Positions 36,930 through 47,053 of a stretch of DNA of 64,000 nt are shown one piece after another. The DNA is from Micractinium sp. NFX-FRZ (lineage: Eukaryota; Chlorophyta; Trebouxiophyceae; Chlorellales; Chlorellaceae). The notes beneath the pieces are model-generated. The model was not told where the DNA came from, did not search any database, and saw nothing but the letters and a program-made list of their open reading frames with translations. The number at the start of each line of letters is the position of its first letter. The stretch's first letter is position 1. The position numbers and the translations under genes are program-made. The DNA is taken from the NCBI GenBank assembly GCA_029339195.1, contig JAPTJF010000023.1, forward strand, positions 62,001 through 126,000. The letters run 5' to 3'.

Positions 36930-38122
36930 ATGGCGGCAGCCCTGTTGACGACCCCCAGCACCGCCTTTGCGGCGGGCAGCCGCGCTGCGTTCCGGTGCAC
37001 CAGCGTGCAGGTGCGCTGGCCTGACATGATGCGTAAGATGTCGAAAGGGCGGGGTGACCGGATGCCGCCGGGGCAGCCGCCAACACCAGTGGTGCCGCCG
37101 CTGCCGCACTCCGCTGCTCCGCCGCGGCGTAATGTGCCCTTTCCAGGGTAGCCCCTCGCCAGGCTTCGCACCTCCATCCTCACCTTACCCTCTTGCGCCA
37201 ATGATGTGCAGGCGCGCCCGGCAGTGCTGCCCCGCCGGCGTGCTGCCCGCGCTGTCTCCCAGGCTGTGTCCGCTCGCGCCGCCGCCAAGCAGGCCTACAT
37301 CTGCGTCGATTGCGGTGAGGCCTTGCTTTTTGTGCCATGGCTGTCACGGTACTGGCCCGTGGTTGAGGTGCTGACAAGCGTTGCAAGGGCTCCCAATTCA
37401 GGCACAGATCCCCTGTTGTAGCCGCCTCAAGCCACCGCCTAGCTGTGGGGATGCCCCTCTCTGCCGTGAGCTGCTTCAAGCGGAGTATAGATACCCGTCT
37501 GTGCAACTCTCCACCACCTTCCCTTTCGCCCCATGCAGGCTACATCTACGACGGCTCCGAGGGACCATACGAGAAACTTCCCAACTCGTACAAGTGAGCA
37601 CTGGCGCAGGGAGGAGGTCACACTGGGACACACATTGACACGGGAGGCTTGCTGAGGGCGTCCCTCACCCAGCAGCGGGAGATGAGGGTCGCGCTGGGAA
37701 CAATGCTGGCAGGCGGTGCCAGCTGCCTCACTGGCTGCACCAGCACAACACGGAATTTTGATTTGCTTGCTGGATGGCCTTCCTGACAGCCATGCCTGCC
37801 CGCCCTCGACCCGGCCTGTCAGCACCGCCCTCTGTTTGCCCACCACCACCACCAACTGCCCCGCCCTGCCCCTGCACCATCCCCCCGCAGGTGCCCCGTG
37901 TGCAACGCCCCCAAGCGCCGGTTCAAGGCCTACGCCGGCGGCAGCAGCAAGAACGACTCCAAGTCGATGAACGCGCGGTGGGAGGCGATGCAGAAGGGCG
38001 GCGGCGCCAGCGGCGGCGGCGAGGCCAAGGAGCAGAACAGCGTGGGGCTGCTGGCGGGCCTGGGCGTGGGCGTGGCCGGCCTGGCCGCCCTATATGCCTT
38101 CCTCTCTTCCCAGTACAACTAG
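36930..38122 (+). CDS. Plastid rubredoxin-like membrane protein (156 aa, 4 exons)
   Basis: Four exons (36930-37010, 37212-37314, 37539-37593, 37891-38122) give 471 bases in frame. MAAALLTTPSTAFAAGSRAA opens an Arg/Ala/Ser-rich chloroplast transit peptide of about 55 residues. The rubredoxin domain follows as YICVDCGYIYDG and EKLPNSYKCPVCNAPKRRF: two CxxC pairs that bind one iron. A Gly/Lys-rich hydrophilic linker leads to a C-terminal membrane helix, GLLAGLGVGVAGLAALYAFL. This layout matches thylakoid rubredoxins such as cyanobacterial RubA and plant RBD1/ENH1-type proteins linked to photosystem assembly and redox protection. The spacing resembles the ENH1-like group more than RBD1 (judged from memory of the families). 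The iron ligands are all present. Confidence 0.88.
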
Positions 38123-38676
38123 GGTATCGTACATTGGATAAAACCGAATCGACTGATTCAGGGCTTCATCACAACATGTTTCTGAGTGAGACGGGCGCTC
38201 CTGCTTGCGCCGGCATGCCCGGGCATGGGTCCCAGCAGTGGGCGTGAGGGTCTCTTTCGGCCATGCTCTTCTGCCATTTTTCTCTCTCCGCGCTGCCAGC
38301 ACTGCTTGACGTAGGTTTTCACGGGATTGTAATCTGATTGTCAGCGTGCAATGTCAGGCATGCCAGAGGCGCAGGCATCGGGGGGCTGAGTTTTTGAACC
38401 AGGCCACACCCTTTGTGTGGGCAGAAACCACCCGACTACATTTGTGCAACACCCTGCACTCCTTCGCTCTGCAGGCAGCAGCGGCAGGGGCAAGGCCGCT
38501 CCCTGCATCAGAGGGAAGCATCTGCTGTCATCGCACCCAGAGTCTTGCCACTCCCAGCACCGCTGGCATTGATGCAGATGTCTGTGTGCTAGCAGAAAAG
38601 CCGTTGTTACAATTTTCCACTCCACACAAGGGTTGCAGGCACGTAGAGCTGGCGAGTCGTGGCGGCCGCTGCTGCC
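38123..38676. other. Convergent 3' region with two candidate poly(A) signals
   Basis: 554 bases between convergent stops. TGTAA at 38328-38332 (+) lies 206 bases after the rubredoxin stop. TTACA at 38607-38611 is TGTAA on the minus strand, about 66 bases after the CobT stop. Nothing else is recognised. Confidence 0.6.
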
Positions 38677-40592
38677 TCATGCCCCGCTGCCATTGCATGC
38701 CGGCTCCATGCCGGCCCCGCTGCCCTGCTCCGCACCGTCTGCTGCCTCTGCTGCCTCTGCTGCCAGCACGTCTGCCAGGGAGGCCATGTCAGCCATGATG
38801 GCGGCAGCAGAGCGCAGCAGCGGCACCGCCAGCACGGCGCCCGTGCCCTCCCCCAGCCGCAAGCCCATGGCCAGCGCGGGGCGGGCGGCCCCGGCGGCAG
38901 CCGCCGCAGCCGCCGCGCCCGGCTCTGCGCTGGCGTGCGCCCAGAACTGCACGGCAGCTGCACGGGGGTCTGCGCGTGCCGCCGCTGCCGCCGCAACGCC
39001 AGAGATGAAGCCATCCACAAGGGCAGGCATGCCCAGCCGCCCCGCCTCGAGAAACGCCCCTGCCATGGCTGCCAGCTCCAGGCCGCCCACCGCCGCCAGC
39101 GCCGCCAGCGGGTCACGACCAGCCAGCGCGCCGGCGTTGGCTGCCAGAGCTGCCGTCACTGCGTCGCGCTTGCGCTGCAGGCCGGCGTCATCCAGGCCTG
39201 CGGTGGTCAAGGTGCAAGGTGGCCGAGGTTGGCGCATGGGTGCAAGTTGAAGGTGCATTTGCCGTGAGGCAATGAGGGCGACCTGGCTGACGCCTGGAGT
39301 GGCATAGCAAACCAAGGTTCATCATGGCTGCCCTGGCGGCAGGCAGGCAGGCGGGCCAGGCAGGTTTATGTTATCAGGATGGCAGCAGCAGCAGTGCTGG
39401 CGGTCATAGTGCGACCGTGAAACGCGCGGGCGGCACTCACCGGTGCCAGGTCCGCACACATCAGCTGGGGGCAGCCCCGTCATTGCCGCCAGCACCGCGG
39501 CTGCTGCCGTCGTGTTGCCAATGCCCAGCTCGCCCACGCACAGCACGCAGGCGGCGGGGCCGCCGTCGCCGGACGCCCCCGCGGCAGCAGCCGCGCGCTG
39601 CGCCGCGGCGGCGCCCGCCTGCAGCGCCGCCTCTAGCTCTGCTGGCGCCAGCGCTGGGCCGGCCAGCATGCTGTGCGATCCGCGCCGCACGCTGGCGTGC
39701 ACTAGCGCCACGCCGGGGGCGGCTTTGACTGCCGCCACGTCAGCGTCCACCCCCACGTCGACCAGCTCCAGTGCCACGTCATTGGCAGCGCACAGCGTGG
39801 CGCTGGCGGCGCACCCAGCGGCCACGGCGCGGAAGACCGAGGCCGTCAGGGCGCGGGGATAGGCTGACACCCAGGGTGCCTGCCCCTCTTCTGTGATGCC
39901 GTGGTCGGCTGCAAACACCACCAGGCGGGCAGCGGTTACACGAGGGCGCAGCGTGCGCTGCAGCGCACACAGCCGGACGGCCCACTCCTCCAGAAGGCCC
40001 AAGGAGCCTGCACCGGGGTGGCGGCCAGTAACATTGGAAGGTGTGGGTCTCAATGGGTAGGGGAAGTGGCGGCTTGGGGCGAGCGCGAGTGCATTGCGAG
40101 GCGTTGGGCAAGGCAGGCTAGCTGAGGGCTGATGCGCACACGCACGAATGCATTCAAATCTGTTGCCTGTAGTCAGCCACTGAACCGCCACAGATATGTG
40201 CATGATGGGCGGTGTTGACATGCGTGGACTATTGAGAAGGTCATGTGCTGCGGGCACACCTGGGGGTGCGATAGAGAGGCAGGCCGGCAACAAGCAGCTG
40301 GCGACAGGCTGGCTGCAGACAGCAGCAGCGCACCTGGCGGCTTGGCTTTGCCATCCATTGCGCTCTGCGCACGGGCGCGCCACTCGTTGAAGGCGGCATC
40401 CTCCAGTGGTGCTACCATGTTGGGTACAGCTGGAGCACAGCTGCGAGGCAAGCTTCCTGCTGGCTTTCGTAGCCTGGAGGCTGGTGCGGCAAGGCAAGCC
40501 GCTGGCAGCGCCGCCACTGCCGCTGCAATCAAAGCGCTTGGCTGTGGCCGGTGGCAGCTGGAGGGGCACTCCTGCGCTACAATTAAGTCCAA
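38677..40592 (-). CDS. COBT: Nicotinate-nucleotide:dimethylbenzimidazole phosphoribosyltransferase (448 aa, 3 exons)
   Basis: CobT moves the phosphoribosyl group of nicotinate mononucleotide to 5,6-dimethylbenzimidazole, giving alpha-ribazole phosphate, the activated lower ligand of vitamin B12. Exons 40592-40334, 40007-39441 and 39197-38677 total 1347 bases. Hallmarks are KPPGSLGLLEEWA, formed exactly across the first splice junction, then FAADHGITEEG, GELGIGNTTAAAA, CGPGTGLDD across the second junction, AAVGGLELAAMAGAF, LVDGFISGV and LRLGEGTGAVLAVPLLR. The last carries the family's catalytic glutamate region. The N-terminus before VAPLEDAAFNEW (about 58 residues) is Ala/Pro/Arg-rich and may be an organelle-targeting peptide. 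An internal ATG at 40418 would give 391 residues, nearer the bacterial length of about 350. It is head to head with CobS. Confidence 0.93.
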
Positions 40593-40869
40593 CTACGCTG
40601 GAGAAAGCGATGCTCACAGAGTGCAAGCGCGCTTTGGTGCAGGGGAGCGGCAAGGTGCTAAGGCCGTAGTTCTGGGTGGGTGCCGGCCTTGACCACAGCA
40701 AGCTTCAATCCAGGCAAGTAAATTGCAAGCAGCTAAACCGGCTAAACAGGCCAAAACATCACTCCTGGATTGACAAACCGCAGGTACAGGAGACGGAGAT
40801 GAGCAATGCTTGCAGGCAGCCGTCGATCGCCATTGATCGCAATTGTGGATCGGGGCATCGCTGTGAGCT
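40593..40869. promoter_or_regulatory. Shared bidirectional promoter region of CobT and CobS
   Basis: 277 bases separate the two divergent start codons. The region is less GC-rich than its surroundings. An in-frame TGA (40864-40866) just before the CobS ATG supports that start. I see no obvious cobalamin riboswitch fold or B12-box, nor a clear TATA. Co-regulation of the pair is inference from the arrangement. Confidence 0.55.
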
Positions 40870-43040
40870 ATGGCGCCAAACAAGCGGGGCGTCGTGAAGA
40901 ACGACACCGCCGAGCTCGCTGGTGGGCACTGGTGGGAGCAGCGTTGCAGGCTTGCAGCCTTATGGCGCCGCTTAAAAAACATCAGTCAGCGCATGCCAGG
41001 CATGCATGCACCTGCGCGCTCGCCATAGCACCCGCCGCCGCCCCGCCGCCGCCCACTGCCGCCTGCCGCTGCCCACCGCCACTTGTTGTGCTGCAGGCGC
41101 GCCACCCTACGACTATGCAAGCTCGGTGATTACCAAGGAGGAGGTGGAGGCTCGCGGCAGCGGCACCAAGGAGGCGGGGGACACGTATGACAGCAAGCGC
41201 TGGCTGTGGAGCGAGCGGCGCGTCTTTTTCACCGGTGCGCCTCCCAGGGAGTCTGCCTGCAGCAATGCGGTGTGCACGCCAGGTGTTTGCTTTGCTTCAA
41301 GGTTTGCTCTGCGTTGCACCAGCCGATGCAGCTCGAGGCAGTCAAGAGTGCCTTCGAAGTGCCAGCCGCTCCTGGTGGTTGGACCTCCCGTGTCCCCCCT
41401 GCTGTGCTCACATCTGCCCGTCACCCCCTGCCCGCCCCATGCAGGCGCCTCATGTTCCTCACACAACTCCTGCTGGCTCCGTGCACTCGAAATGTAACTG
41501 CTGTATTCGTTGATTTGCTTGAATGCAGGCCTCATGTTCCTCACCCGCCTCCCCGTGCCCGCCAGCATCGACCACCACCCCGCCTTCCTCATCCGATCCA
41601 CCATGTGGTTCCCGCTCATCGGGGCAGCCGTGGGCGCGTGGGGGGCGGCCTGGTACAACGCGGCGGCGCTGCTGTGGCCCGCGCCGCCCGTGCTGGCGGC
41701 TGCGCTCTCCACTCTGTCCACCGTGTGGGTAAGCAAAGTGGTGTAGGGGTGAGTACAACGTTGTTTGACCCTCGCCACAAGGGTGGATCACACTCACCGC
41801 CGTTGTGGCCCGCCCCGCCGCGCCTTTCACCCTGCCCACCCACGCAACGCAGCTCTTCTGCCCACCCTCACCACCCTCCCTTGCCCCTCAGGCCTTGCAC
41901 CTATTTCGTTTCCTCGTTGCATTTCACTTGCAAATCCTGATTATTGTAGCTTCCTATCTGATCCCTAATTGGCTTCCCTCTTTGCCTTCCCGGCCCGGCT
42001 GCCTCCAGCTGTGCGGCTGTTTCCACGAGGACGGGCTGGCCGACACGGTAGACGGCTTTGGCGGCGGGTGGGGCAAGGAGCAGATCCTGCGAATCATGAA
42101 GGACTCTCGAGTGGGCACGTATGCCCTGGTGGGCACCGCCCTGGCCCTGCAAGTCAAGCTGAGCGTGCTGGGCGCGCTGGGCCCCGCTCGCGGCTGCGCC
42201 GCGCTGGTGGCGGCGCACACGGCGGCCCGCTGGACCGCCCTGCCCCTCATCTACTGCTGCACCTACCTGCAAGACGCGGAGGACGCCAAGCGGGGGCTGT
42301 ACAACTGGTGGGCGGGCGGGCGGGGGGTGGAGGGGGGGGCTGGGACGTGGTTGTTGGTGTGTTGGGGTTGCTTGATTGTTGGTGTGTTGAGGTTGCTTGG
42401 CATAATTCGGGCGCCGCCAGCGCCATTTGCTGCCCCTTGTACACGGCAGGCTGCCTGGGATGGGAAGGACTCCGCCGAACGCCGCTGGTCTGTGCCCCTG
42501 GTGCACGCCACCTGCCTGTGTCCCTTGTATCAATCAAACACACTATCACCCCGACCTGATTGCCCTCATCGACTGCTTGCTGCCCCTTCATCACTCCCTA
42601 CCCATCCTTTCCTGCCACCTGCCTCCGCCCCTTCCCATTACACACCCCTCCCCCACAATCCCAATCAACCTCGCCGCAGGATGGCCGCCAGCAAGCGCCT
42701 GCTCACGCCCGCCCGCCTGGCATTCGGCACCGCCAGCACAGCGGCCGTGTTGCTGGCGCTGCTGCCGCTTGGCCAGGCCGCCGCCACCGCCGCAGTCGTG
42801 CTGCTCATCACCGTTGCTTCAGGCTATTACGGCAACCTGGTCATAGGCGGTGTTGTGGGAGATTACCTCGGCGCCACCATCTGTGTGGCAGAGATGGCCA
42901 TCTACTGTGTGCTGGCAGCGGACTGGGGCGCCGTGGCGCAGCGCTGGCAGCCGCTGGCGGTGCTTGCCGCCGTGGCCGCGCTGCCGGTGCTGTACACACG
43001 TCGCGTCATCGGCGGCGGCGGCTCCAGCCCAAAATGCTAG
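40870..43040 (+). CDS. COBS: Cobalamin (5'-phosphate) synthase (349 aa, 5 exons)
   Basis: CobS, an integral membrane enzyme, joins alpha-ribazole (phosphate) to adenosyl-GDP-cobinamide, completing the nucleotide loop of B12. Exons 40870-40921, 41097-41234, 41529-41728, 42009-42307 and 42680-43040 total 1050 bases in frame. Family motifs are GLMFLTRLPVP, WFPLIGAAVGA, CFHEDGLADTVDGFGGGW with the acidic metal-binding cluster, RIMKDSRVGTYA and VVGDYLGAT. Several membrane helices are evident (GTASTAAVLLALLPLG, AAVVLLITVASGYYG, PLAVLAAVAALPVLY). An N-terminal extension of about 80 residues (MAPNKRGVVKNDTAEL...) is absent from bacterial enzymes; it may aid targeting. Intron 2 contains a pseudo-copy of the exon 3 start at 41439-41466. 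Its divergent partner CobT makes this enzyme's substrate. Confidence 0.93.
41439..41550 (+). repeat. Duplicated acceptor plus exon start in the CobS intron
   Basis: ATGCAGGCGCCTCATGTTCC (41439 onward, then TCAC) echoes the true acceptor and exon 3 start, ATGCAGGCCTCATGTTCCTC (41523 onward), 84 bases downstream. The echo has two extra bases (GC), so splicing to it would shift the CobS frame. Confidence 0.85.
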
Positions 43041-43161
43041 CTGGCGCCGCTGCGTGCCAAACTGTGCCCTGCTCATCTCAGCACTCAACCTCTTCCAATC
43101 CTCTCCCTGCCGCTCTGCTCCTCCGATTTACTTTGTGATTGAGGCACACAGCTGGTTCCAA

Positions 43162-43166
43162 TTACA
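43162..43166 (-). terminator. Candidate polyadenylation signal of the WD40 gene
   Basis: TTACA on the plus strand reads TGTAA on the minus strand, about 119 bases after the WD40 gene's stop, in the 244-base convergent spacer with CobS. Confidence 0.5.
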
Positions 43167-43284
43167 GCAGCTGTCCTAGGCAGAAGTGGGGCACGGCTGA
43201 GAACATGGCTTGCGTGCAAGGGCACCGGATGTGTGGCTGAGAAGGTGCAAGCGTGGCATGCACGGCGGGCAGCCACAGCGTGCC

Positions 43285-46200
43285 TCATTGTGCCGCCGCT
43301 GCCGCTGCTGCTGCCCCAGCTGCTCCGCCTGCCGCCGCCGCCTGCTGCCCCATGTCCCTGTTCTCCTTCCCCTCCAGCTGCTCGCCGCTGCCGCCTGCCC
43401 CCGCGTCCTGCTGCTGCGATGCAAGCGGTCCGTGGTACTCAAACCTGCGGTGCAAGGGGCGGGAGCAGTAGAGAGTTGGTTGCTCTCAAGTATGGGAGCA
43501 CCCCATAGCCTGCTCCTCTGCCTCGCTGCCTGCCATGTGGCGGCCGCCCAACCCCAGAAAAACAGGTGCAGCATGCACTGACGGCATTGCACCCATCGCA
43601 CAGCTTCTGGGCAGCTTCCCTGCACCCAGCTGCAGGCCTCGCCAATGTGCACACATCTGCACCCGCTGTGATGCTGCCAGGTGCCCGACTGAAGCAGAGC
43701 CCCTCTGCCCAGCACCGCCAATTAGCTGCCTGCCCTGCCAGACCCCCTTTGACACAGACGACCGGCCACCCAGGCCCCAGTTAACGCATTGCCACACACA
43801 GCCAGCCCCGCCCTGCTCCTCCGCCCGCACCTGAATACGAACCCCTTGCCCAGCACCGCCATCAGGTGCCGGCAGTCCTCCGACAGCCCGCAGGCACGCA
43901 CCGGCGCTGCAGGCGGGCAGGCAGGCAGCGGAGACAGGGGAAACGGGCAGATTGGCACAAAGACAGAGGAGAATCAGCAGGGGGTGTGCCACGATGCAGA
44001 GACTGCCTTGGTGTACGCTACATGAGTTCTAAACGCTGAGTGACCCAACATGGCGCCCCTGCCTGCAGCAAAGGATACTCATTGGCTGGGCGCCACCAGC
44101 CGTGGTGGCAACCTGTGGCAGCATCACAGAGGCACTAGCTGTCCCAGTCAGCGCCAGCTCACCCGACACGCGGATGGCGCTGACGTGGCACACCCGCTCG
44201 CCGCTGTCGCAGTCGTACACATAGCAGTCGCCCTTGCTGTTGCCCTGCACGGAGGACAGGGGCGGGAGGAAAGGACAAGAGCAGCGCCGCTCAACTCTTG
44301 TGCTCACTCAAGGCCAACCACCCGCTGTGCCCAGTGGCCAACCACAGCCCCCTGCTTGGCGCCCTTTGTGAAACAGCAGCAAGAGGTGAGTGCCGTGCGG
44401 CCAGGCAGGCAGGAGACCCGACCCGGCTGATGGCCGACCAACATGAACAGAGCAGGCAGCGGCCGAAAGACAGCCCGGTGGCAAGCCACAGGCAGGCAGG
44501 CAAGCAGGCAGGCAGGCAGGCTTGGCCAGGCACGCACCACGGAGATATAGCGGCCATCGGCGGTGCTCCCAAACTGGCAGCGGTTGGCCCAGCTGCTGCC
44601 GCCGCTGCAGGCGGGCACCTTCCAGGTCGCTGCCACCTCCAGCTGCAGGCCGCTGCTGCTGCCGCCGCCGCAGCCGCTGCTAGGGTCTTCGCCGCCGCCG
44701 CCGCTGCTGCTGCTGCTGAGGCGCCACACAAACATGCGTCCGTCGCACGACTTGCTGGCTAGCCGGCCGCCTGGCAGGAAGCGCTGTGGGGTGCAGCACA
44801 TGTGGGAGGTATGTCAGCATGCTGGTCATGCCGGCAGGCATCAGAGGCAGGACAGGACCTCTCGGGCCGGCCGGCCGGCATGGTTAGGGCAGGCAGGCAC
44901 AGCCTTCTCACCGACACCCCACAGCCAACTCACTCCCCTTCTGCAAGCCTGTCTGGATACACCCTTTCCACCGGACACGCGCACTCCCTTCCTGCTTATA
45001 CCTGACACGCCAGCAGCCCACTGCTGCCCCCTCCTGTTGAAGCAAGCCCCCCTCACCAGGCAGTCTATCGTGTCGCTGTGGCAGCTGCCCTGGCACTTGA
45101 GCTCCCGCCTGCTCCCCTCATCTATGCACAGCTGCTGCTCGCCTGACAGGCCCGCCGCCGCCGCCGCTGCCGCCGCCGCCGCCACTGCTGCCGTGGCTGC
45201 TGCCGCTGCGGGCGAGATGTCGAAACGGAACATGCGCCCCCTGCTGTTACCCAACAGCAGGCTCTTGCCATCTGGCGCCATGGCCTGCAGCCCAGAGGCG
45301 GAGCAGGCAGGTTGGGCCCGGCGAGCAAACAGCAGCAGCACACGTGAGGAAGCAGATCTGAGCGAGCAGCCCCTGCATCCCACCTAGACTAGCAGCCATA
45401 CGCACACGACGCAGCCACACACCTCAGTCTGCATGCAGCCCCTGCACCCCAGCCCAGCACCTCTGGCAACTGCACTCATGGTCAGCTGGCACCAGGACGG
45501 ACTGCAGGCAGCCGTTGCAGCCCAGCTGGGCTCCTCACGCAGCCACACACACACACGTTCACGCTGCAGTTTGCGTCTGTCTGCAAGCAGCCCCTGCATC
45601 CCAGCTCCTCTGGCAACCCTTCACTCACGATGCAGCTGGCGTCTGTCTGCAGGCTGGCCAGGCATGTCTCTGAGGGCACATCCCAGAGCCGCAGGTTGCC
45701 GTCACGCGAGAGGGAGGCCAGGAGGCGGGGTGCCGCGGGCGCCGCCGCCAGCTCCACAACCTCGCGGGTGTGCCCCCTCAGCAGCTTGACCACGCGGGCC
45801 TCAACCACGCTGATCACTGCACAGCACAGCACGGCACAGCATGGCACGGTATGGCGTAGCAGGGATATCGAGGGTAGCGCGGCAGCGTGGGGTGGCGGAA
45901 GGCTGGCGTGGACAAAAGGCGGCAAGGTGCTGGGAGCCAGGTGTGGGGAGCAGTGACAGCGGCCAGTGGTGGTTTAACACACAACTCAACAGAACAACAA
46001 GAGCCCAGCAGATGTGCACACCTTGCCCTGCGCACCGCAAACACATGCCCCACCCCCGCCACACAGCCTCCCCCGCCTGCACCCACCCCCACCCCCCATC
46101 CCGCACCCACCCACCCACCCACCGGAGATGTTGACGTCTGCGCCCGCCACCGCCAGGCACGCATCCCCCGCTGGGTGCTCGCTCCAACCGGAGCAGCTCA

Positions 46201-46801
46201 GCCAGGCCGCCGCCTGCAGCTCGCCGCCGGGGGCATGCTCTGAGGGGGCATTGGTAAAGTGCACCACCACCGCCACATGGTCCCCCATGTGCTCGCCATC
46301 GTAGATGGTTGCCTGGTCTTTTCCAACAGTGGCAAACAGGTTGCCGAGCTCCGGGGATGTCTGGTTCACGGCCAGAGTGTGCACCGCCGTGGCATGGCTC
46401 TCCTGCAGCACGAAAGGGGCGCAGCGATTGAGGCGGCACGTGGACGAAGTGGGTTGGGAGTGCGGGGCTGGAAGCGAGCCGGGGGTGCATGCGCAGAGGA
46501 TTTAAGGGGGCTGACTGACCTACGGGCCGTGTGGAATGTGGGGCAGAAGGGCTCGGCAGCACCAGTCTGGCAGTGGCGGCGGCGCCGAGTGCTTGCCGCC
46601 TGCCGCCAGCTGCCGCTGGCTGCGCGACGCACCCCGTGAGAGTGCCGAAGCGCTGGTATAGCACGCAATGTCACGCCTCACCTTGACGACAGTCTTCAGC
46701 TTCAAGTTCTGCAGCGCCTGTAGGCGGTAGGCTGCCAGACCACCTAGGCGCTTCACGTCCTCCTGCCGCGCCTCCACAATCTTAGTGGCCTCCCAGTTCA
46801 T
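43285..46801 (-). CDS. WD40-repeat protein, EED/FIE-like (459 aa, 8 exons)
   Basis: Eight exons (46801-46682, 46402-46123, 45816-45629, 45284-45057, 44783-44538, 44244-44163, 43906-43831, 43444-43285) sum to 1380 bases in frame. Start MNWEATKIVEAR is preferred to an in-frame ATG at 46972 because it leaves room for a promoter. Blade motifs in order are LFATVGKDQATIYD, DACLAVAGADVNIS, KLLRGHTREVVELAAAP with SLSRDGNLRLWDV, GRLASKSCDGRMFVW, SKGDCYVYDCDSG and a final GLSEDCRHLMAVLGKGFVF. The order and length resemble EED/FIE/ESC, the WD40 subunit of Polycomb complex PRC2 (EED is about 440 residues). The WD40 part of LRWD1/ORCA is a second candidate. Gly/Ser and Ala inserts occupy loops, and the C-terminus is low complexity. 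The beta-propeller is certain; the EED identity is moderate. Confidence 0.78.
45367..45660. repeat. Tandem about-150-base repeats spanning an exon/donor junction
   Basis: In the WD40 gene the exon 3 end (CTGCAGACAGACGCCAGCTG...) plus its donor and about 70 bases of intron recur in the intron. Compare GCAGCCCCTGCATCCCAGCT (about 45588) with GCAGCCCCTGCACCCCAGCC (about 45435), and GCGTCTGTCTGCA at 45639 and 45574. About two units plus a remnant at 45367 make up much of the intron. Confidence 0.75.
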
Positions 46802-47053
46802 TGCGGGCAGCTGCGATGGAGCACTGAATTGCGATGGAGAACTGAATTGCCGAAACTCCTGATCAGCTTGATTTTGCAGCCGCTGCAGACACCCCCTGGT
46901 CACTATATAAACTCTAGGAGCTGTCCCGGGATAATTATCGGGCGCAGAAAGCTGATTGAGCATGTGTCCCACTCAAGCTCAAGCGCCGCCACCTCATCGC
47001 CGGCGGCGAGGACTCCAGGAGCCCTCCAGCGCCACTGCCGCTCCGCTTTCACG
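46802..47053. promoter_or_regulatory. Divergent promoter with TATA box, WD40 / amidohydrolase genes
   Basis: 252 bases between divergent starts. TATATAA at 46904-46910 (+) is the clearest TATA box in the window. It lies 144 bases before the amidohydrolase ATG and about 100 bases from the WD40 ATG on the other strand, and could serve either. Confidence 0.55.

Noticed and set aside
40593..40869. Cobalamin riboswitch between CobT and CobS
   Set aside because: No recognisable B12-box or riboswitch architecture, and cobalamin riboswitches are not established in eukaryotes.
38677..43040. Bacterial contamination or recent bacterial insertion as the source of the B12 genes
   Set aside because: Both genes carry spliceosomal introns inside conserved motifs, local base composition, and CobT has a chlorophyte poly(A) signal.
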